The notes: a model not told the origin generated them from the sequence alone. A stretch of DNA of 64,000 nt from Linum tenue (GCA_946122785.1 CAMGYJ010000004.1:9074150-9138149), one strand, 5' to 3'. Shown: positions 35,161-47,792, counted from the first letter of the stretch. Made by a program: numbers and translations.

Positions 35161-36285
35161 GTAGTACTAGAGAAAATACTTGCCTTGTGAGCTGCCGGAT
35201 CATGATCATCTGACCCTTTATCCTGCAGGCCAAAGAAAAGTTTCAGTTGATTAAGTTGAGCCAGCCTCTGCTTGCGAAGCTCTTGGCTCTCGACTTTGCT
35301 GCTCAACCCGAGCCCCATCATTCATCTCTCTAGGTCGACGTCGAGATTTATCGCCTTGCCGATCACCACTGCCTTGTCTCTCATTTTGCCTGTCCCGAGG
35401 CAGGTACCCAATCAATTCCCAGCAAGCTTCCCTGAGGTGCCCCGTCTTTTGGCAGTGTGTGCAGCGAACCCTTTCACGCTACTCCCCCATTCCACGAGAC
35501 CCTCGATTATTTTCACCATGGGCTACAAAAGGTGCCGCTTCAGGTGATGGTTTTCGGTTTTGTGAAATCATCTTCTGTTGTTTAGTGTTGAGGACAATGT
35601 TGAAAGCTTCGGTCAAGTTGGGTGTCGGCTTCATAGCCAGGACTTGCGTGCGAACCGCTCCAAAAGCTCCTTCATCCAATCCCATCAAGAAATCGATCAG
35701 CCTGGAGTGCTCTTGATATTCACGAACACGTTTGGACACGTCACAGGTACAATATCCGCAATAACAGCTCGGAAGGGGCGCAATAGCTGACGCCTCTTCC
35801 CAGTACGAACGCAGTTTGGTGTAAAACGACGAAACGGATCATTTTTCTTGCTGCAACAGACTAATCAATCGTCGCAGCTCGTAGGCACGAGAGGAACTCC
35901 CCTCGCCGAACCTATCATGAAGATTATACCATATCTCTAGGGTTGTTTCCGCGAATCGGATGTTGCTCCGAATTTCCTTATCCATCGAAGTTTTCAACCA
36001 CCCTTTCACCATTGCGTCACATCGAATCCAGGCGTTCTTCTCCGCCAGATCGGTGGGTTTAACCAGAGTACCATCCACAAAGCCGAATTTGTTTTTGGCT
36101 AGGAGAGCATCCTTCATGTCTAGCACCCACTCTCCGTAGTTTGACGACGTCCGAATTTTGCCTACCAGCATGTTGCCCTGTAGATCCGAGTTGCTTAATT
36201 GATACACCGGAGGGAGATCAGAGTCTGAGCTGGTGGCGCTGACGTGAGCCTTGTTCTAGGCCTCGGTTTCACTACCTTCCACCAT
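35161..36285 (-). pseudogene. gag of the minus-strand Copia element
   Basis: Likely ATG at 36,283-36,285, with an early stop at codon 10. A frame at 35,839-36,207 carries the gag domain (SSNYGEWVLDMKDALLAKN, EIWYNLHDRFG), then a stop; it resumes at 35,479-35,739 (HSRLIDFLMGLDE) and near 35,430-35,470 has a zinc knuckle CTHCQKTGHLREAC. Confidence 0.8.
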
Positions 36286-36330
36286 GATTGACGAGTGTCG
36301 TTTGCGGATTCGGTTAACCTAGAACCTACC

Positions 36331-36342
36331 GCTCTGATACCA
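36331..36342 (-). other. Primer binding site of the minus-strand Copia element
   Basis: Minus strand TGGTATCAGAGC, directly adjoining the 5' LTR. Confidence 0.88.
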
Positions 36343-36622
36343 TGAGAAATAGAACGAAAACTTTAAAGAACACTTGATTTAACGTGGTTCTTCCTCACGG
36401 TGTGTAAGGCGTACATCCACGGGAGAAGACGATGATATTATTGCTTGATGTGACGCAAGGCCTTTACAAAGCTTTTATACCCTATTTCACTATTGTCTAG
36501 GGTTACAGTATCACATGTATCCTGAGTTGCCAACTCCTCCAAGGAGACGGAGTGTACGTGCCCTGCATGGGCTGTCGTTGCATGTTGGGCTGCTGGGTCG
36601 GCAACTCGTTCTCGGCCCAATA
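36343..36622 (-). repeat. 5' LTR (in element orientation) of the minus-strand Copia element
   Basis: Partner of 31,612-31,890, identical over long blocks with scattered substitutions. Confidence 0.88.
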
Positions 36623-36627
36623 GTTAA

Positions 36628-37402
36628 AGTACAAAATCCAAAGGAAAAGAGAGAGGTTGGCAAGAAAAACTCAATTCAAATTTCAACCATAAAAGAATTT
36701 ATTTTGCCACGATATAGGCAACCATGTTATACCTTAGAGGAGCATAACATAATGAATCACATTGTATAGTAGACGAAACATTTGAATCTCTTTCATATTA
36801 GCTTTCCTGCACGTGCAATGAATCCTTCGCATTGACCACCAATTGATCACCACTAAAATTAGAGTATTTTTTCGACAAAACTTAAGCATAGATGAAAATA
36901 TCATGATAATTGAATTTCCGTTTTAGTTTTACACTACACGACTATTTGAATATAAGGATGTAAGTAATGATTAAACTCATTTACTCAAATGAATATCCGA
37001 AGATTTTATACACAATATTTTCAAACCTCTAACGAACCTTGACACTATTACCAGTCATGTGTCACAATCATTCTCGTAAGCACACACAAAAACAAAGTTC
37101 AGATTTCTTGAAGCGGAGACAGTTCATGCTCACTTAGGTTGAATCTCTTATTCATATACTCACATACACTTTATCAAAGATTCAATTAAAAAGTATTAAG
37201 CTTCATCCTATTCTCTCATGAAGGATAACAAACACATACCTCGAAATGACAAATTAGGCACTCAATCCATGATAATGAGATTTCCTCATTGAATTTAACC
37301 GATAACGTTGTATTTGAGGAGAATTTGGTGTCCCATGATAAGAAATTATAAGGACTTTGTACTCATCTCTTTCACAAAATTGACCACGAAGTCATTGGCT
37401 AA
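36628..37402. other. AT-rich spacer
   Basis: No gene or clear repeat ends. It may be further decayed retroelement sequence belonging to the fragment that follows. Confidence 0.35.
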
Positions 37403-38250
37403 TCATTTAATCAAATGATCAACTAAATTCTCTAGAATCAGGGCATATTGTATAGATATAACTTCATGAGTTATCAATTCATGAATTTTACTACGTCTAA
37501 CTTTCAAATGACTAGAAGTGCAATTATATACTTGGCTATATGCCTTAACCAAAGAAGCATTACTATCACAAAAGATAGTAATGACTGAGATGCTTTCGAC
37601 CATAAAAAAACCAAGTTTCTCAAACATCCTAGCTCTACTCCAACAGAAGCCAATGTCACAAACTATGAATACATAGTGAACTAGTAATGCAATTTTGATT
37701 TTTAGAATCCCAAGGTATGTACCTCCCCAAGCAAGAACTCATTTTGATGTTGAAGTATGACCGTTAACATCATAAATCCAACTTTCATTAGCGCATCCTT
37801 CCAAAATGAATGTAAATTTACTATAAGTCAGTGCATGATGCATTATGGCTGAGATATCCTAGTCCACAACTAACTGCACAACAATGATGAGCATTAGGAC
37901 TACTTATATATCACCTTAGTTGTCATACCGCATATATGATATTTGGTTTTGTACAAGTGATTACATACATCAAACACCCAATTGACTGGGAATACTCCAG
38001 TTATGAAACCAATTGACTAGTATTAGCTATAAGCTTCATATTTGGATCCGCTAAGGTTTTTCATTCACGTCAAGTTTCCCTATGGAATTTAGAAAGTACT
38101 TTCTTAATGTAATGAGATTGAGATAAGACAACTATTTTGCCATCATGTTTTATTATGATTCCTAGAATTACATCAGTCTCTCCCATGTTCTAGACGAAGA
38201 ATTTAGATACAAAATTTAATTTAGTAAAACTATCAAACACAATTAATCCA
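37403..38250 (-). pseudogene. Decayed Copia pol fragment (reverse transcriptase end plus RNase H)
   Basis: Reading the minus strand from about 38,200 gives MGETDVILGI then LSQSHYIKKVLSKF, the end of a Copia reverse transcriptase. Further on ILEGCANESWIYD and GHTSTSKWVLAWGG match RNase H, and the last part (37,403-37,627) has CDSNASLVKAYSQVYN and ENLVDHLIK. Stops and frameshifts are frequent. It is a different lineage from the 5-kb Copia element next to it. I see no LTRs. Confidence 0.7.
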
Positions 38251-39954
38251 ATTTGACCCTATTAGCCCGGTTCAACAAAATTTCCAAGAGGCTATATGCA
38301 TGTACTATTCTTAAACATCTTTGATTCCGATGTTGTCTAGCCCTTTTCAAATCATCCCTTCAAACGATAGGGTTTTCTTCTTCTTCCGAATAATCATATA
38401 ACTCTACTGCTTTGATCCTTTTATCTTCCTCGTCAATATCTCAAGGATTCCAGTTAGTATGAGCAACAAAGTGAGCAAGCTTATTTGCGGCCCTACCTGT
38501 GTTTCTGCAACCCAGAATTCTGTCCGTATTCACCAATCTGTTGATCAATCTCATTTGCTATTGTTCCCATCTTGTTCCTTCAGTCTTCTCTGCCTTTCAG
38601 GCTTGTTACAGTAGGAGTGAAACCATATTTTAGGACCATCTAAACTTTAACCCCCCCCCCCAACCCTTGGCTGTTTCCATTGTTAAATTAGCAGCAGAGG
38701 AAGGTAAAAGAAGGAAACTTGAAAGAAAATGGAAACATAGGAAGTAGATGATGGGGAAATGCTAAGATGGTAGTCATTTATAATCATCCTCTAGAACCAA
38801 AAGTGACTCCACAAATTAGAGATTCATGTGTAGATGGTCAACAGTGAGTGATCACTTAGGTAGGCTCAGCTTCACACTGCTGTAAAGATATTGGCCACAA
38901 GAATTTAGCAAGAGAAGAGTACACCAACATATTAGAGGAAGAAAGGTAGAAATGGTGGTATAGAAGGTCAAATTAAGGTATGGCTAAACACTGATTGCAA
39001 GAAACATCTTCAACCACTAACCCATATGCCACCACAACGTATATACATTTATGAGAGCCAGCAAGAGCCTTTATATACCAGATGGAACTAACAATTATTA
39101 CTTTACTCAAAGAGGTTAACCTGGTCAATCATCGGACCTGGAAGTAGTACTGCAAAAATACCAATATACTTCTGTGTCCATAAAAGAACAGCATTCAATA
39201 GCCTCGTAATAACTAAGGAGACAATACTAATAAGAGATGCATATCTGGGTTTTTTTCAGCACAACCTAAAGTCCCAAAAGCCTTGTTAGTTCTGGGAATC
39301 AAGGGTAACCACCTATGAACATAATGCAGACATGAATAGCACTCTCGCAACATAATGTTAAGTTGGAAAAGCTCTATCTCGCTAGTTGGTATCAGATTGT
39401 AATCAGTTCTCAGCAATTGTTAACTTATACAGTCCAACCATGAGGTCTCCTGACGATTGCTTTACCAAGTCCTGCAATGCAACAAACATGGGAGAGATAA
39501 TCTCTGAGTAACCCAGAAGCACTGCATTAAGCATTGTGTTCCAAGAAGTCTCTGGCAGACCCAGCTCACAGTCCCACAAGCCATCACAGCTGGGAAGATT
39601 GGACAACAAAATATTCAAGCAAGAATCATGTCATGAACACACAGAAACCCAAGTGCAGAAACGAGGTAACAAGACACAGTGCGCAAGAAATGTCGCAGAT
39701 TTATATGCATTAAAGGTAATGCTAGCTGCTAATTACAGGTTACAACTCTCTCTAACCAATACTGTAAATGGGTTTGTTTCCCAAGTTGATAAATCTACAA
39801 CAACAAGCATCCACAACACACAACGAGAGCTGTGCGGTGTGTGAATTCCCAGTCCCTCATCCCAGAACCTCAAACTGAAAGCAGCTGGATCAACTAGTCA
39901 CGAAGGAATAAGAGCATCACAAACTTGATGAAAAGCCAGGGAGGGAGATGCAAC
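38251..39954. other. Intergenic region
   Basis: Contains an 11-C run at 38,651-38,661. Small ORFs at 39,200-39,850 show no recognisable family. The right end should include the 3' UTR of the small membrane-protein gene. Confidence 0.4.
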
Positions 39955-40362
39955 TTAATCGGATGAACTGGAAGGTTTGGGCGAGGAAGAGGAAGACGTG
40001 AGGTGCCTCCAGAGGTAGCGTCCACTTGCCATGTCCACGCAGGTCCAGAACCCGGACTCCACAGCTGACCGGACCTGCAACAATTGGAAAAGAAGAACAC
40101 GGAAGGGGGAAATTACTCAATAACAATTATCACACTGGAAAAACTGCAAAAAAAAAGAGCTAATAACAGTAGGTGGTCATTATACAAGGAGAAGAACCTT
40201 GGAGAATCGAGTAGCTGAGTCGTCGGCGGCGGGGGAGGAGTCGTCGGAATCGCGGAGGTCGTCGGGGAGAGGAGCGGTTTGGGGGGAGTTGAGGTTGCGG
40301 ACGAGGAAGAAGCCGGCGAGAGTGGCGGAGAGGAAGACGAGAATGATGCGGAGTGGGCACAT
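39955..40362 (-). CDS. Small plant-specific membrane-anchored protein (often labelled methyltransferase-related)
   Basis: Two exons, 40,198-40,362 (55 codons) and 39,955-40,074 (39 codons plus stop), giving 94 aa. The N-terminus MCPLRIILVFLSATLAGFFL is a single hydrophobic anchor or signal. A Pro/Asp/Ser-rich linker follows, then the conserved C-terminal core ESGFWTCVDMASGRYLWRHL and a Ser-rich tail. Short plant proteins with this layout are common and of unknown function; the methyltransferase-related label in databases is not supported by any SAM-binding motif here. Splice sites are canonical and phase closes. Confidence 0.75.
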
Positions 40363-41581
40363 TTTCCCCTGCCTCCCTGGAGAAAGAAAGGATTAGCAGG
40401 AGTGAAATCGGAGCAATGTGATTACAAGCATGCGAAGAAGAAGAGGAAAGCTGATGATGACAGAGAGGCAAAAACTTTTTTTTTTCCCCAATTAAGGCCA
40501 GGAGAGGATCGATCTGGAAGAAGGGGATTGGCCAATTGGTTGATTAAGCTTCTCGCAATTTGCAGCAAGGCACAAAAATGGCTGTGTCAATAATAAAGAC
40601 TGGAAGAGAGGTGGTGGGACCCAGGCGGAGGCCAAGCACTCAGCCGCCCCTATCCTTCCATTCCATTGAGAAATTTCTTTCCTGCTTTCCACCTAACCTA
40701 GACAACCAAATTACCCAGTAACTGTGAACTAAATCGCCCCTCTATCGCGCTCGAGTATGTTGACATCGTTGGATCGTCTCCTCTAACATTACATACCACA
40801 GCATCAACACACAGCTCAACGTTCAGCGTCAGCGTAATAGCCAGATTCTTCGACGCAGCCAAACATGCAGGCACATTAATAGTAAAGCTAAACATGAACT
40901 TTGTTTTAATAACTAGTTCTTAAAACGTGTCCATAAAAGGACGTTGGCTCACTAAACTGGTCTGCTATAACAGGTAACAAGCAGGAAATGACCAATTTCA
41001 GCACTCTCTCTGCAAATTCAAACCTTGGTGCGTGATCAGTTAATATGCCAAACTGACGCCTGTCAATAGATACTTGAATTAATCACAACAGTTGCAGCTA
41101 ATCCTTCTCCACTTGCACGCACGTCAGTTTCTCAGGTACGAGAAATAGTCAACGAAGATGGCTTACCATCCTCTCCATTTCCACCGCCTGCTGTAATGTG
41201 CTTCCCATGTCACTCTGCCACCACTAGTCCACCACTATCGAAGGAATTGCAGATTGGCAAAAAGAAAAAACTCAGCACAATGAATGGCTGCTTTGCTTCA
41301 CAACTCAACCCACCACCATAACACTCCATCACCCACTTCAGTTAGGCATTATCTAAGCATGATACATATTTAATACTTATTTCCATGACCTTCCTTTGCC
41401 TGATAATACTTTTTTTCATAGACAAAAGGGCAACCCTTTTGTTCTTTCTGAGGAAGGCAAGAGTCTTCAGAGTTCTGGCATCCGCAGCATCGAGAAATTT
41501 TGCTGGTTAGCATAACTTGGTTCAATGTAACAGGAAAGAAGCAATTACTATAAGAAAATTGCAGTCTCTGGTCATGGATCT
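40363..41581. other. Intergenic region
   Basis: Upstream region of the small membrane-protein gene and 3' flank of the EngB-type gene. A poly-T tract lies near 40,476. No gene recognised. Confidence 0.4.
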
Positions 41582-42216
41582 TTATATTTTGGCATAACGA
41601 GCAAACTTGGAAAGCACTGTCCTTAACGTCCGAATCCCAGCTCCAGTTTTCGAGCTGGCCATCATCTGTAGCCAAAACCGAAAGCAAGTGTTAGACGTCT
41701 ACTGTTAACGCCAGACAACAGACAACTACAGTGGTTTTACACATACCACAGGCTGCACTATCGACTTGTTTGCCTTCAGGCTCTGCAAAAATTGGATTTG
41801 AAATACAGCCAAATCTGTTATTCTAAATGGTGCAACAATCTATTAAGAAGGAATTCATTAGCAAAATGCATGCCAACGCACTCACATCTTCAATTTGCAT
41901 AGCACGGCGTGCTACATCAATTGGAAATACCAAATCGGTCTTGGTTAATACAATCTGGTATTTTGTTTGAGATCTGCATATTTGAAACCATGGTTCAGAA
42001 TGCATGAACAGTCTAACAAACTAGCATTTGCTGATGGGGCATAGTACGGGATAAAGATTATACTTTTCCATCAAATTAATGAGTTCGCGATCTCTCGGCT
42101 TCATTCCCCATTTTGTGTCGATAAGAAGACAGACTTGTTTCAGACCCGTTCTTGTTGACACATACTCCTTAACCTGCACAATTGGGATGGGACAGCTTGT
42201 CAGTGAACAATTAGAT

Positions 42217-42293
<77 letters not shown>

Positions 42294-44394
42294 CAGTGAG
42301 TAGTTTGACCATGTTAATGCACTTTCATTGCAAACGAAATCAAAAACTAAGATGGCAGACAAGAATTTACATCTTCGTGATATTAGGAAATGATTAAAAA
42401 GACTAAATAACCTTGATGCATGTCACAAAAACTCATATTTGACAGCCAAGGTTAGCTCTCAATTTTACAGAAACCACAAGCTTCCAGAAAGATATTAAGG
42501 TTTGTAGTATATGTCCTTAAGTTTATTCAGTAGACTTACGAGTTCCTCCCAAGAATCCTTCACTTCTTCTTTCGCATAAGCAAAGCCATATCCAGGCAAA
42601 TCGACCAAGCATAACTTTCCGAGCTCAAAGAAATTAATTGTCTGCAAAATGAACCATTCAAGTCTGTTAAAGAAAAGAATAGACACTATTATCAGTTGAG
42701 AATAGTTTCCGGAAATAGCAGCACCTGAGTGAGGCCAGGTTTGTCTGATGTTCTTGCAACTCCCCATTGTCTCGTAAGTGAATTCAGTAGAGATGACTTC
42801 CCAACATTTGACCTTCCTGGATGACAATTGTTTGGATCAAACCATAGAGACTTGAAATAAAAAATAAAACAATGTCCTTACAAGAAAGAACCATACTTTT
42901 AAGAGATCATAAATATAAAACTTCAGATACTGCTAAGTACTGAAACAGACTGTTGCACGGCGCATGGCAAATATTTGAATGAACTCGGATAAAAAAAGGC
43001 TATTTTATTGAATCTTCATACTTGCTATTCATTACCAGCTTTAAAGCTTATCAGAATGCCACATCTAACGTACCAGAAATCAGCAGATATATGCCACTCT
43101 CGGAAGACATATACTTACGAAGATAGATCAGTTTGATTACATACTAATATCGACTCTTAAAGTAGGGCGACATTGTACAACCAATGCCAGAAACAAATGC
43201 AACCACACTTATACGCATGGAGATTGACATACCAGCAAATGCAATCTCAGGAAGATTGGCAGGTGGAAAAGAAGAAGAAACCTTTGCAGCAGCAAAAAAG
43301 GTCAACTTATTCCTGAAGACCTGTAAATATGTGAGCAAAAGTCTACATGAATAAAAGAAACAACAATAGTTACACAGAACAGGCACCATTCCTTGACACA
43401 AGAATTGTCAATGAAACAAAGGATATGCATACATTTTCTTCGATGCGTTCTCTCTCGGAGCTTTTGGAATCTGGGATATTATCAAGTGGTACAGACAACT
43501 CAATGTTATATCCAGCCCTTTTTAGCTCAATCATACGTCGCCGGCCCAACAACTGAAAGTTGACTCGATGTAAGTACAATAAGTGAAACTTATAAAATCA
43601 AAAGACTGTTAAAAATTATAAAGAAGCATGAAAATTACATTATCTTCCACGAAGGAAAGGATTGAAGGACTGGGTTTAATTGCACGGAATTCTGCATTCT
43701 TTGACATTGCCACTTCTTTCTCTAATTGTTTCTTCTTTTCTTTGGCAGTTTCTGATTTGAAACAAAATATAAGGCATAAGAAACATGGGGGGAAAACAAG
43801 AGATATCCTCACAACTTTGAATTTAGCATTACCAGTCTTAAGATACCTTAACTGGAAAAGACTCTTACCATTGCCATCCAATCCATCATCCATCCGCTTG
43901 TTTGACGTATCATATGGATCTAGACGCATAACACGTTTTTTCTTCTTTTTCGGTTCGTCATCCTGAACCTTGGTATCACCTTCAAGACTGATCCTTTTAG
44001 TCCTCAAACCTTTCTTCCCATAAGTTATAGTAGATGTTCTCAGGGTTTTGCTCTTACTCCGATCAGCAACTGTATTTGAGTCTAACTCGCGTTTGCTATG
44101 TCTCTTCAGTATATTGGTCCCATCATCATCCAGTTTATCAAACCTCTTCGCCTTACTCGTCCTAGTACCACGCAATTGCCTAATTTCATTATCCGCTACT
44201 TCAACAGATTCACCTCTCCTTCCTGAATTGCCACCTTCTTTACGGGAAACCCACATTGATCGAGGAGGACCAGTGCCACTATTCCTTTTAAGAGAACCAT
44301 CTCTTTTTACCCTAGATTCTCCTTTCCAAGGCTTTCCTAGTGGACGCTTCAGTTTGGGTTTAAGCTTGAACCCTGGAACTGCTTCAGCATTCAT
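41582..44394 (-). CDS. EngB/YihA-type GTPase with long basic N-terminal extension
   Basis: TRAFAC-class GTPase; bacterial EngB acts in large ribosomal subunit assembly and plant forms serve organelles or nucleus. Ten exons: 43,869-44,394; 43,639-43,751; 43,433-43,552; 43,233-43,320; 42,725-42,816; 42,540-42,641; 42,064-42,173; 41,886-41,973; 41,747-41,782; 41,582-41,665. Total 452 aa, all junctions GT-AG and in phase. G-motifs: G1 GRSNVGKSS at the exon 4/5 junction, G2 Thr in KPGLTQT, G3 DLPGYGFA, G4 TKTD, G5-like SSKTGAGI. The first 210 or so residues are Lys/Arg-rich (for example [14 protein letters not shown]) and lie outside the conserved GTPase fold, resembling the long EngB-3 type of plants. 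This extension may direct targeting or RNA binding (inference). Confidence 0.93.
42221..42289. repeat. (TA)n microsatellite in an EngB intron
   Basis: About 34 uninterrupted TA units inside the intron between exons at 42,064-42,173 and 42,540-42,641. Likely length-variable. Confidence 0.95.
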
Positions 44395-46249
44395 TGTCTA
44401 CCTCACACTTGCAACACTCAAATTCAACGCCCACAGAAGAAAGTCACAGATTTTAGGTCTCCCCAAGTCCTGCAACAGCTAATTATCAGAAACTATGAGA
44501 ACTCAACTACAAAAGAACATCAGAAAACGCAGTACAGTTGTAACATAAAGAACCCTCTAGGTAGCTAATTAAGACAAAGCTCTCTACCCTATCACTATCA
44601 ACACCGAATTGAGAAACTTGTAAAGGTACGAACTTTATTGTGAAACTTTAAGCTCGTTTTGGTTTCCTCAACTTCCCCAGAAAACAGAGTTCTGCTGTTT
44701 GTATCAAACCAATCAGACAGCCATAACAAACTGCTTAGTTTCCTTTTCTGACGGTTCACCATGAAACCCAAAAGAAGAACAATAAGGTGGTGCTAGTAGG
44801 GAAATTGACATCGTTACCGTTGATACGTGTAGTTTCTTCGAAGTGTCTGCTCTTCCCTCCTGGGGGTGGCCGTCAATTGAGCATGCTAAATGCTATGCGG
44901 AAGGCAGGCGACCTTCCCTCAGTTTCGACGCTGCAGAAAAGACTTTGGGCCGTGAATCAGCGAGAATATGGGCCCATCCTAAACCTGGGCCAATAATCAC
45001 CTATGGCGATGAGGATTATTGGCGATGAGGACTACCAAAAAACCAACTGAGTGGCACAAGATTCAGATCAGATACCAAAAACACAGATGAAATAGAAATA
45101 CCCAGATGCTGAAAACAACGTTATTCAGTCCAACCCTTCCAGAAAAGGGAAACCTACCTAATAAAGGCAACAACTTTCAGCCCTACCAACTGTTCAGAGT
45201 CAAAAACTTCCATTCAAGATCACAACTAAGCACAAACACAGCGAAAACCCAGATGCTAAATTCGAATCTAAATTAATCATAGAACAGAAAAGATGGGCAA
45301 CAGCAAACACTCACGGTTCTGTTTTAAGAACAACACAGTGGAAATGAAGGGAAACCCCTTTCAGATCATTGATTGACTCCCCGGAAAAAAAGACAAATCC
45401 CCTTGATTCCCCTGAACAAAAGACAAAAGATGGGAGTCTTCCATATTCTACCAGTGTTTAGAGACTCCACCTTTAAGCTCTGTTCTACACAACCTCTGTT
45501 TATCAACCCCCATTTTTCGTGTTCATTCTTTATTTTCCGAATGCTGAGTAACAGAAAGGAATCAACAACAAACCGGTAAATGGGATCCAGACTTGAATTT
45601 CTTAGACTCTCCAAAATCTTGCCTAGTTGAAAATCCATGCTTTAAAGAAAAAATCCATTACATTGTCAACAGACAACAATTCACTTCCCGAGTAGAGAAG
45701 AAATCAGAACCCCTACAGCAAGTGGATGCCAATCAAAATCAAAATTCAGGAAAGGTAAAAGGAGCTTACTGGGATTCCATCTCTGTTTTGTACAGTGATT
45801 TAGGATGTTACCAACGGCAGGAGCTTCGAACCCAAAGGAGTTGCTCGTGAAATCGCCAATCTCCACTTCTGCACCCTGTCGTCTGCTTCTGGCTCTTCGT
45901 CGTCGATGGGTGGATCAGCGACGAGGAACACTGAATCTTTGCGTTACCCAGATGCGGCCGACGAGGCGTCCGGCGACGGATTTGATGGCAGTCGGAGGTC
46001 CTCACGAGGCCGCTGGCGGCGAGGACGATGATGGCGGCGAGGAGGCTCTGTCTCTGTTTCGTCTCGCTCTGTTTTGTTTAGGTTTGCCAAAAGTGAAGAG
46101 ACGGCGGCGACGGCACGAGGTGAAGGCTAAGGGTAGGGTTGCTCTCAAAAGTTAAAAACGGCAGCGTGACTGTATCGGGTTTTCGGTTTTGGCAAACCGA
46201 AACCGATGCTGTGTGTGTCGGGTTGAACCCGAAAAAAACGGAAACCGGC
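44395..46249. other. EngB upstream region and GC-rich segment
   Basis: A 3' splice signal (TTGCAG on the minus strand) near 44,473 suggests a spliced EngB leader. The segment 45,850-46,140 is GC-rich with short ORFs in several frames but no family match. 44,780-45,050 holds an exon-like stretch I could not identify. Confidence 0.35.
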
Positions 46250-46670
46250 ACTGTTTGACGTTCTCTGCTGCTGGGGTTGAAGTTCTCTGCTTGACGAGAA
46301 TGTTTGAAGCTTCCAAATTCCCGTGGTAAATTTTCTCGGAGTGGAGATACACCATCCCTCGAGCAATCTCCAACATTACATCAATGGCGACGGGGAGCGA
46401 AAAGGGTAGTCACTTGTTCCTCGATCCACATACTTTCTTGATGTACGTAGCTCTCGATGTCTCTGCAACTCATCAGTTCCGTCACCAAGAAACACTCTTT
46501 CTTGTCCTCGTCGATGAACCCACAGAGCAATTACAGAATGTTGGGATGGGACCGCGACGAAAGTCGAGAAATCCCAGGAACCATAGGGTCAACATTGTCG
46601 ATCAAGGAACGCCTGATGGCGAAGCTTTCACCACCAAGCCATTGAATCTCCATGAATTGGCTCCCTCCCC
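46250..46670 (-). pseudogene. Truncated protein-kinase pseudogene (DUF1221-kinase type)
   Basis: On the minus strand a frame from about 46,660 reads EIQWLGGESFAIRR, HPNI, a stop (TAA), then LLCGFIDEDKKECFLVTEL. After a frameshift near 46,400 it continues LPVAIDVMLEIARGMVYLH then KIYHGNLEASNILV up to about 46,290. This is the N-lobe and the run-up to the catalytic loop of plant kinases that use HG(D/N)LNPSN instead of HRD. It is cut before the DFG motif and has no promoter-side exon, so it is a dead fragment. Confidence 0.7.
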
Positions 46671-46779
46671 CGAGCCTTCGCTTCACCTGGTAATCTCTCT
46701 AACCGACTAGAATCGAACTGGGGAAGAGCTTCCAGTTCCCTCCCAGTCTCTTCACTATTAGATCGCCCAACTGTCAATA

Positions 46780-47784
46780 GGGCTGGTAAACGGTCGGTAA
46801 CCGGTTAAACTGGTTACCGACTGACCGGTTTTCGGCATACCGGGAAGCATGGCAGTTCCACCGTTTGCCGATACCGAAATTCCCTCGATAAACCGGTTAC
46901 CGAATTGCTGCGGTGCCGGTAATTATCCGGGTACCCGATTGCCGTATGCGCTGATGACGAATAGTGGGGACTAGCCCACTTTTTGCTGCTTTGCTTTCTC
47001 ATTTTTATGAGTTGGGAACTGGGAACATGTCATCTCATCTCATCATGCACTACACGTCTACACTACAGGTGGAGCTCATAAAAGAAAGCCAGAAAAGTAC
47101 GGGACGAAGACAAAAATCAATCACCAGACATCAATTATCATTTACACCACACGTGTGACGTATTCTTCCTATTCTCCTTTTCTTTGGCTCGTCCCCTTCA
47201 AAAATAAAAAACAGGCAGCTACTGCGGCGGGGAAGCTGCACCGACAGTGGACGAAGAGGTTGCAGTGCTAGGGTTGACGGAGAGGATGCGGCGCGGGGTC
47301 GACGGAGAGGTTGCGGTGCTGGGTTGCTAGCCTGCTACGTCGTGGTTCGTCGTTCTGATTACGCTTGCGTCGGAGTGGCAAAAATTGCCGATTGCCGATT
47401 GGGGTTCTAATTGGGCGGCGGGAAACTCGTGAGGGCTGGGTTAGACAGAGAAAGCGAGAGAGGAGGAGAATTGCTGAATTAGTCATCTGTAATTCCTTTT
47501 CCTGATAGAGAGTCAATTTTACTAATTAGGAGGATCGAGAACGGGTTCGGGCTTCGGGAATGGACAATGGGGAATTAGAATTAGTACTGCGTCGCCGCTC
47601 CTGCAAATCCGGTATCGAGTAACCGGGTTTCCGTCGGTTAGTTAACATGCGGGTTCCGGTATACCGCCGTCCCAGATTTACCATCCGACAACCGTTACCG
47701 TCCGGTTAACGGTTTAACTGGTAACCACAGTTATCGGCACGGTTATCGGTTAAACCGTTAACCGGAAAACCGAATCCCAGCCCT
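46780..47784. mobile_element. hAT-type non-autonomous element, about 1.0 kb
   Basis: Inverted ends GGGCTGGTAAACGG and CCGAATCCCAGCCCT with abundant subterminal GGTTAACCGG/CGGTTACCG motifs. Flanking 8-mers TGTCAATA (46,772-46,779) and AGTCAATA (47,785-47,792) differ only at the first base. No transposase. Confidence 0.8.
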
Positions 47785-47792
47785 AGTCAATA

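Larger units (their letters stand above)
31612..36622 (-). mobile_element. Degenerate Ty1/Copia LTR retrotransposon, 5.0 kb
   Basis: Short LTRs of about 280 bp at 31,612-31,890 and 36,343-36,622 enclose a minus-strand gag-pol. PBS and PPT abut the LTRs at the expected sides. The flanking 5-mers ATTAA and GTTAA are a near-match target duplication. Integrase precedes reverse transcriptase. Many stops are present, so it cannot encode its own proteins. By eye the LTRs differ at about a dozen sites, suggesting moderate age. Confidence 0.9.

Noticed and set aside
41582..44394. Possible bacterial contamination because EngB is a bacterial family
   Set aside because: The gene has nine introns in phase and a plant-style extension, so it is nuclear.
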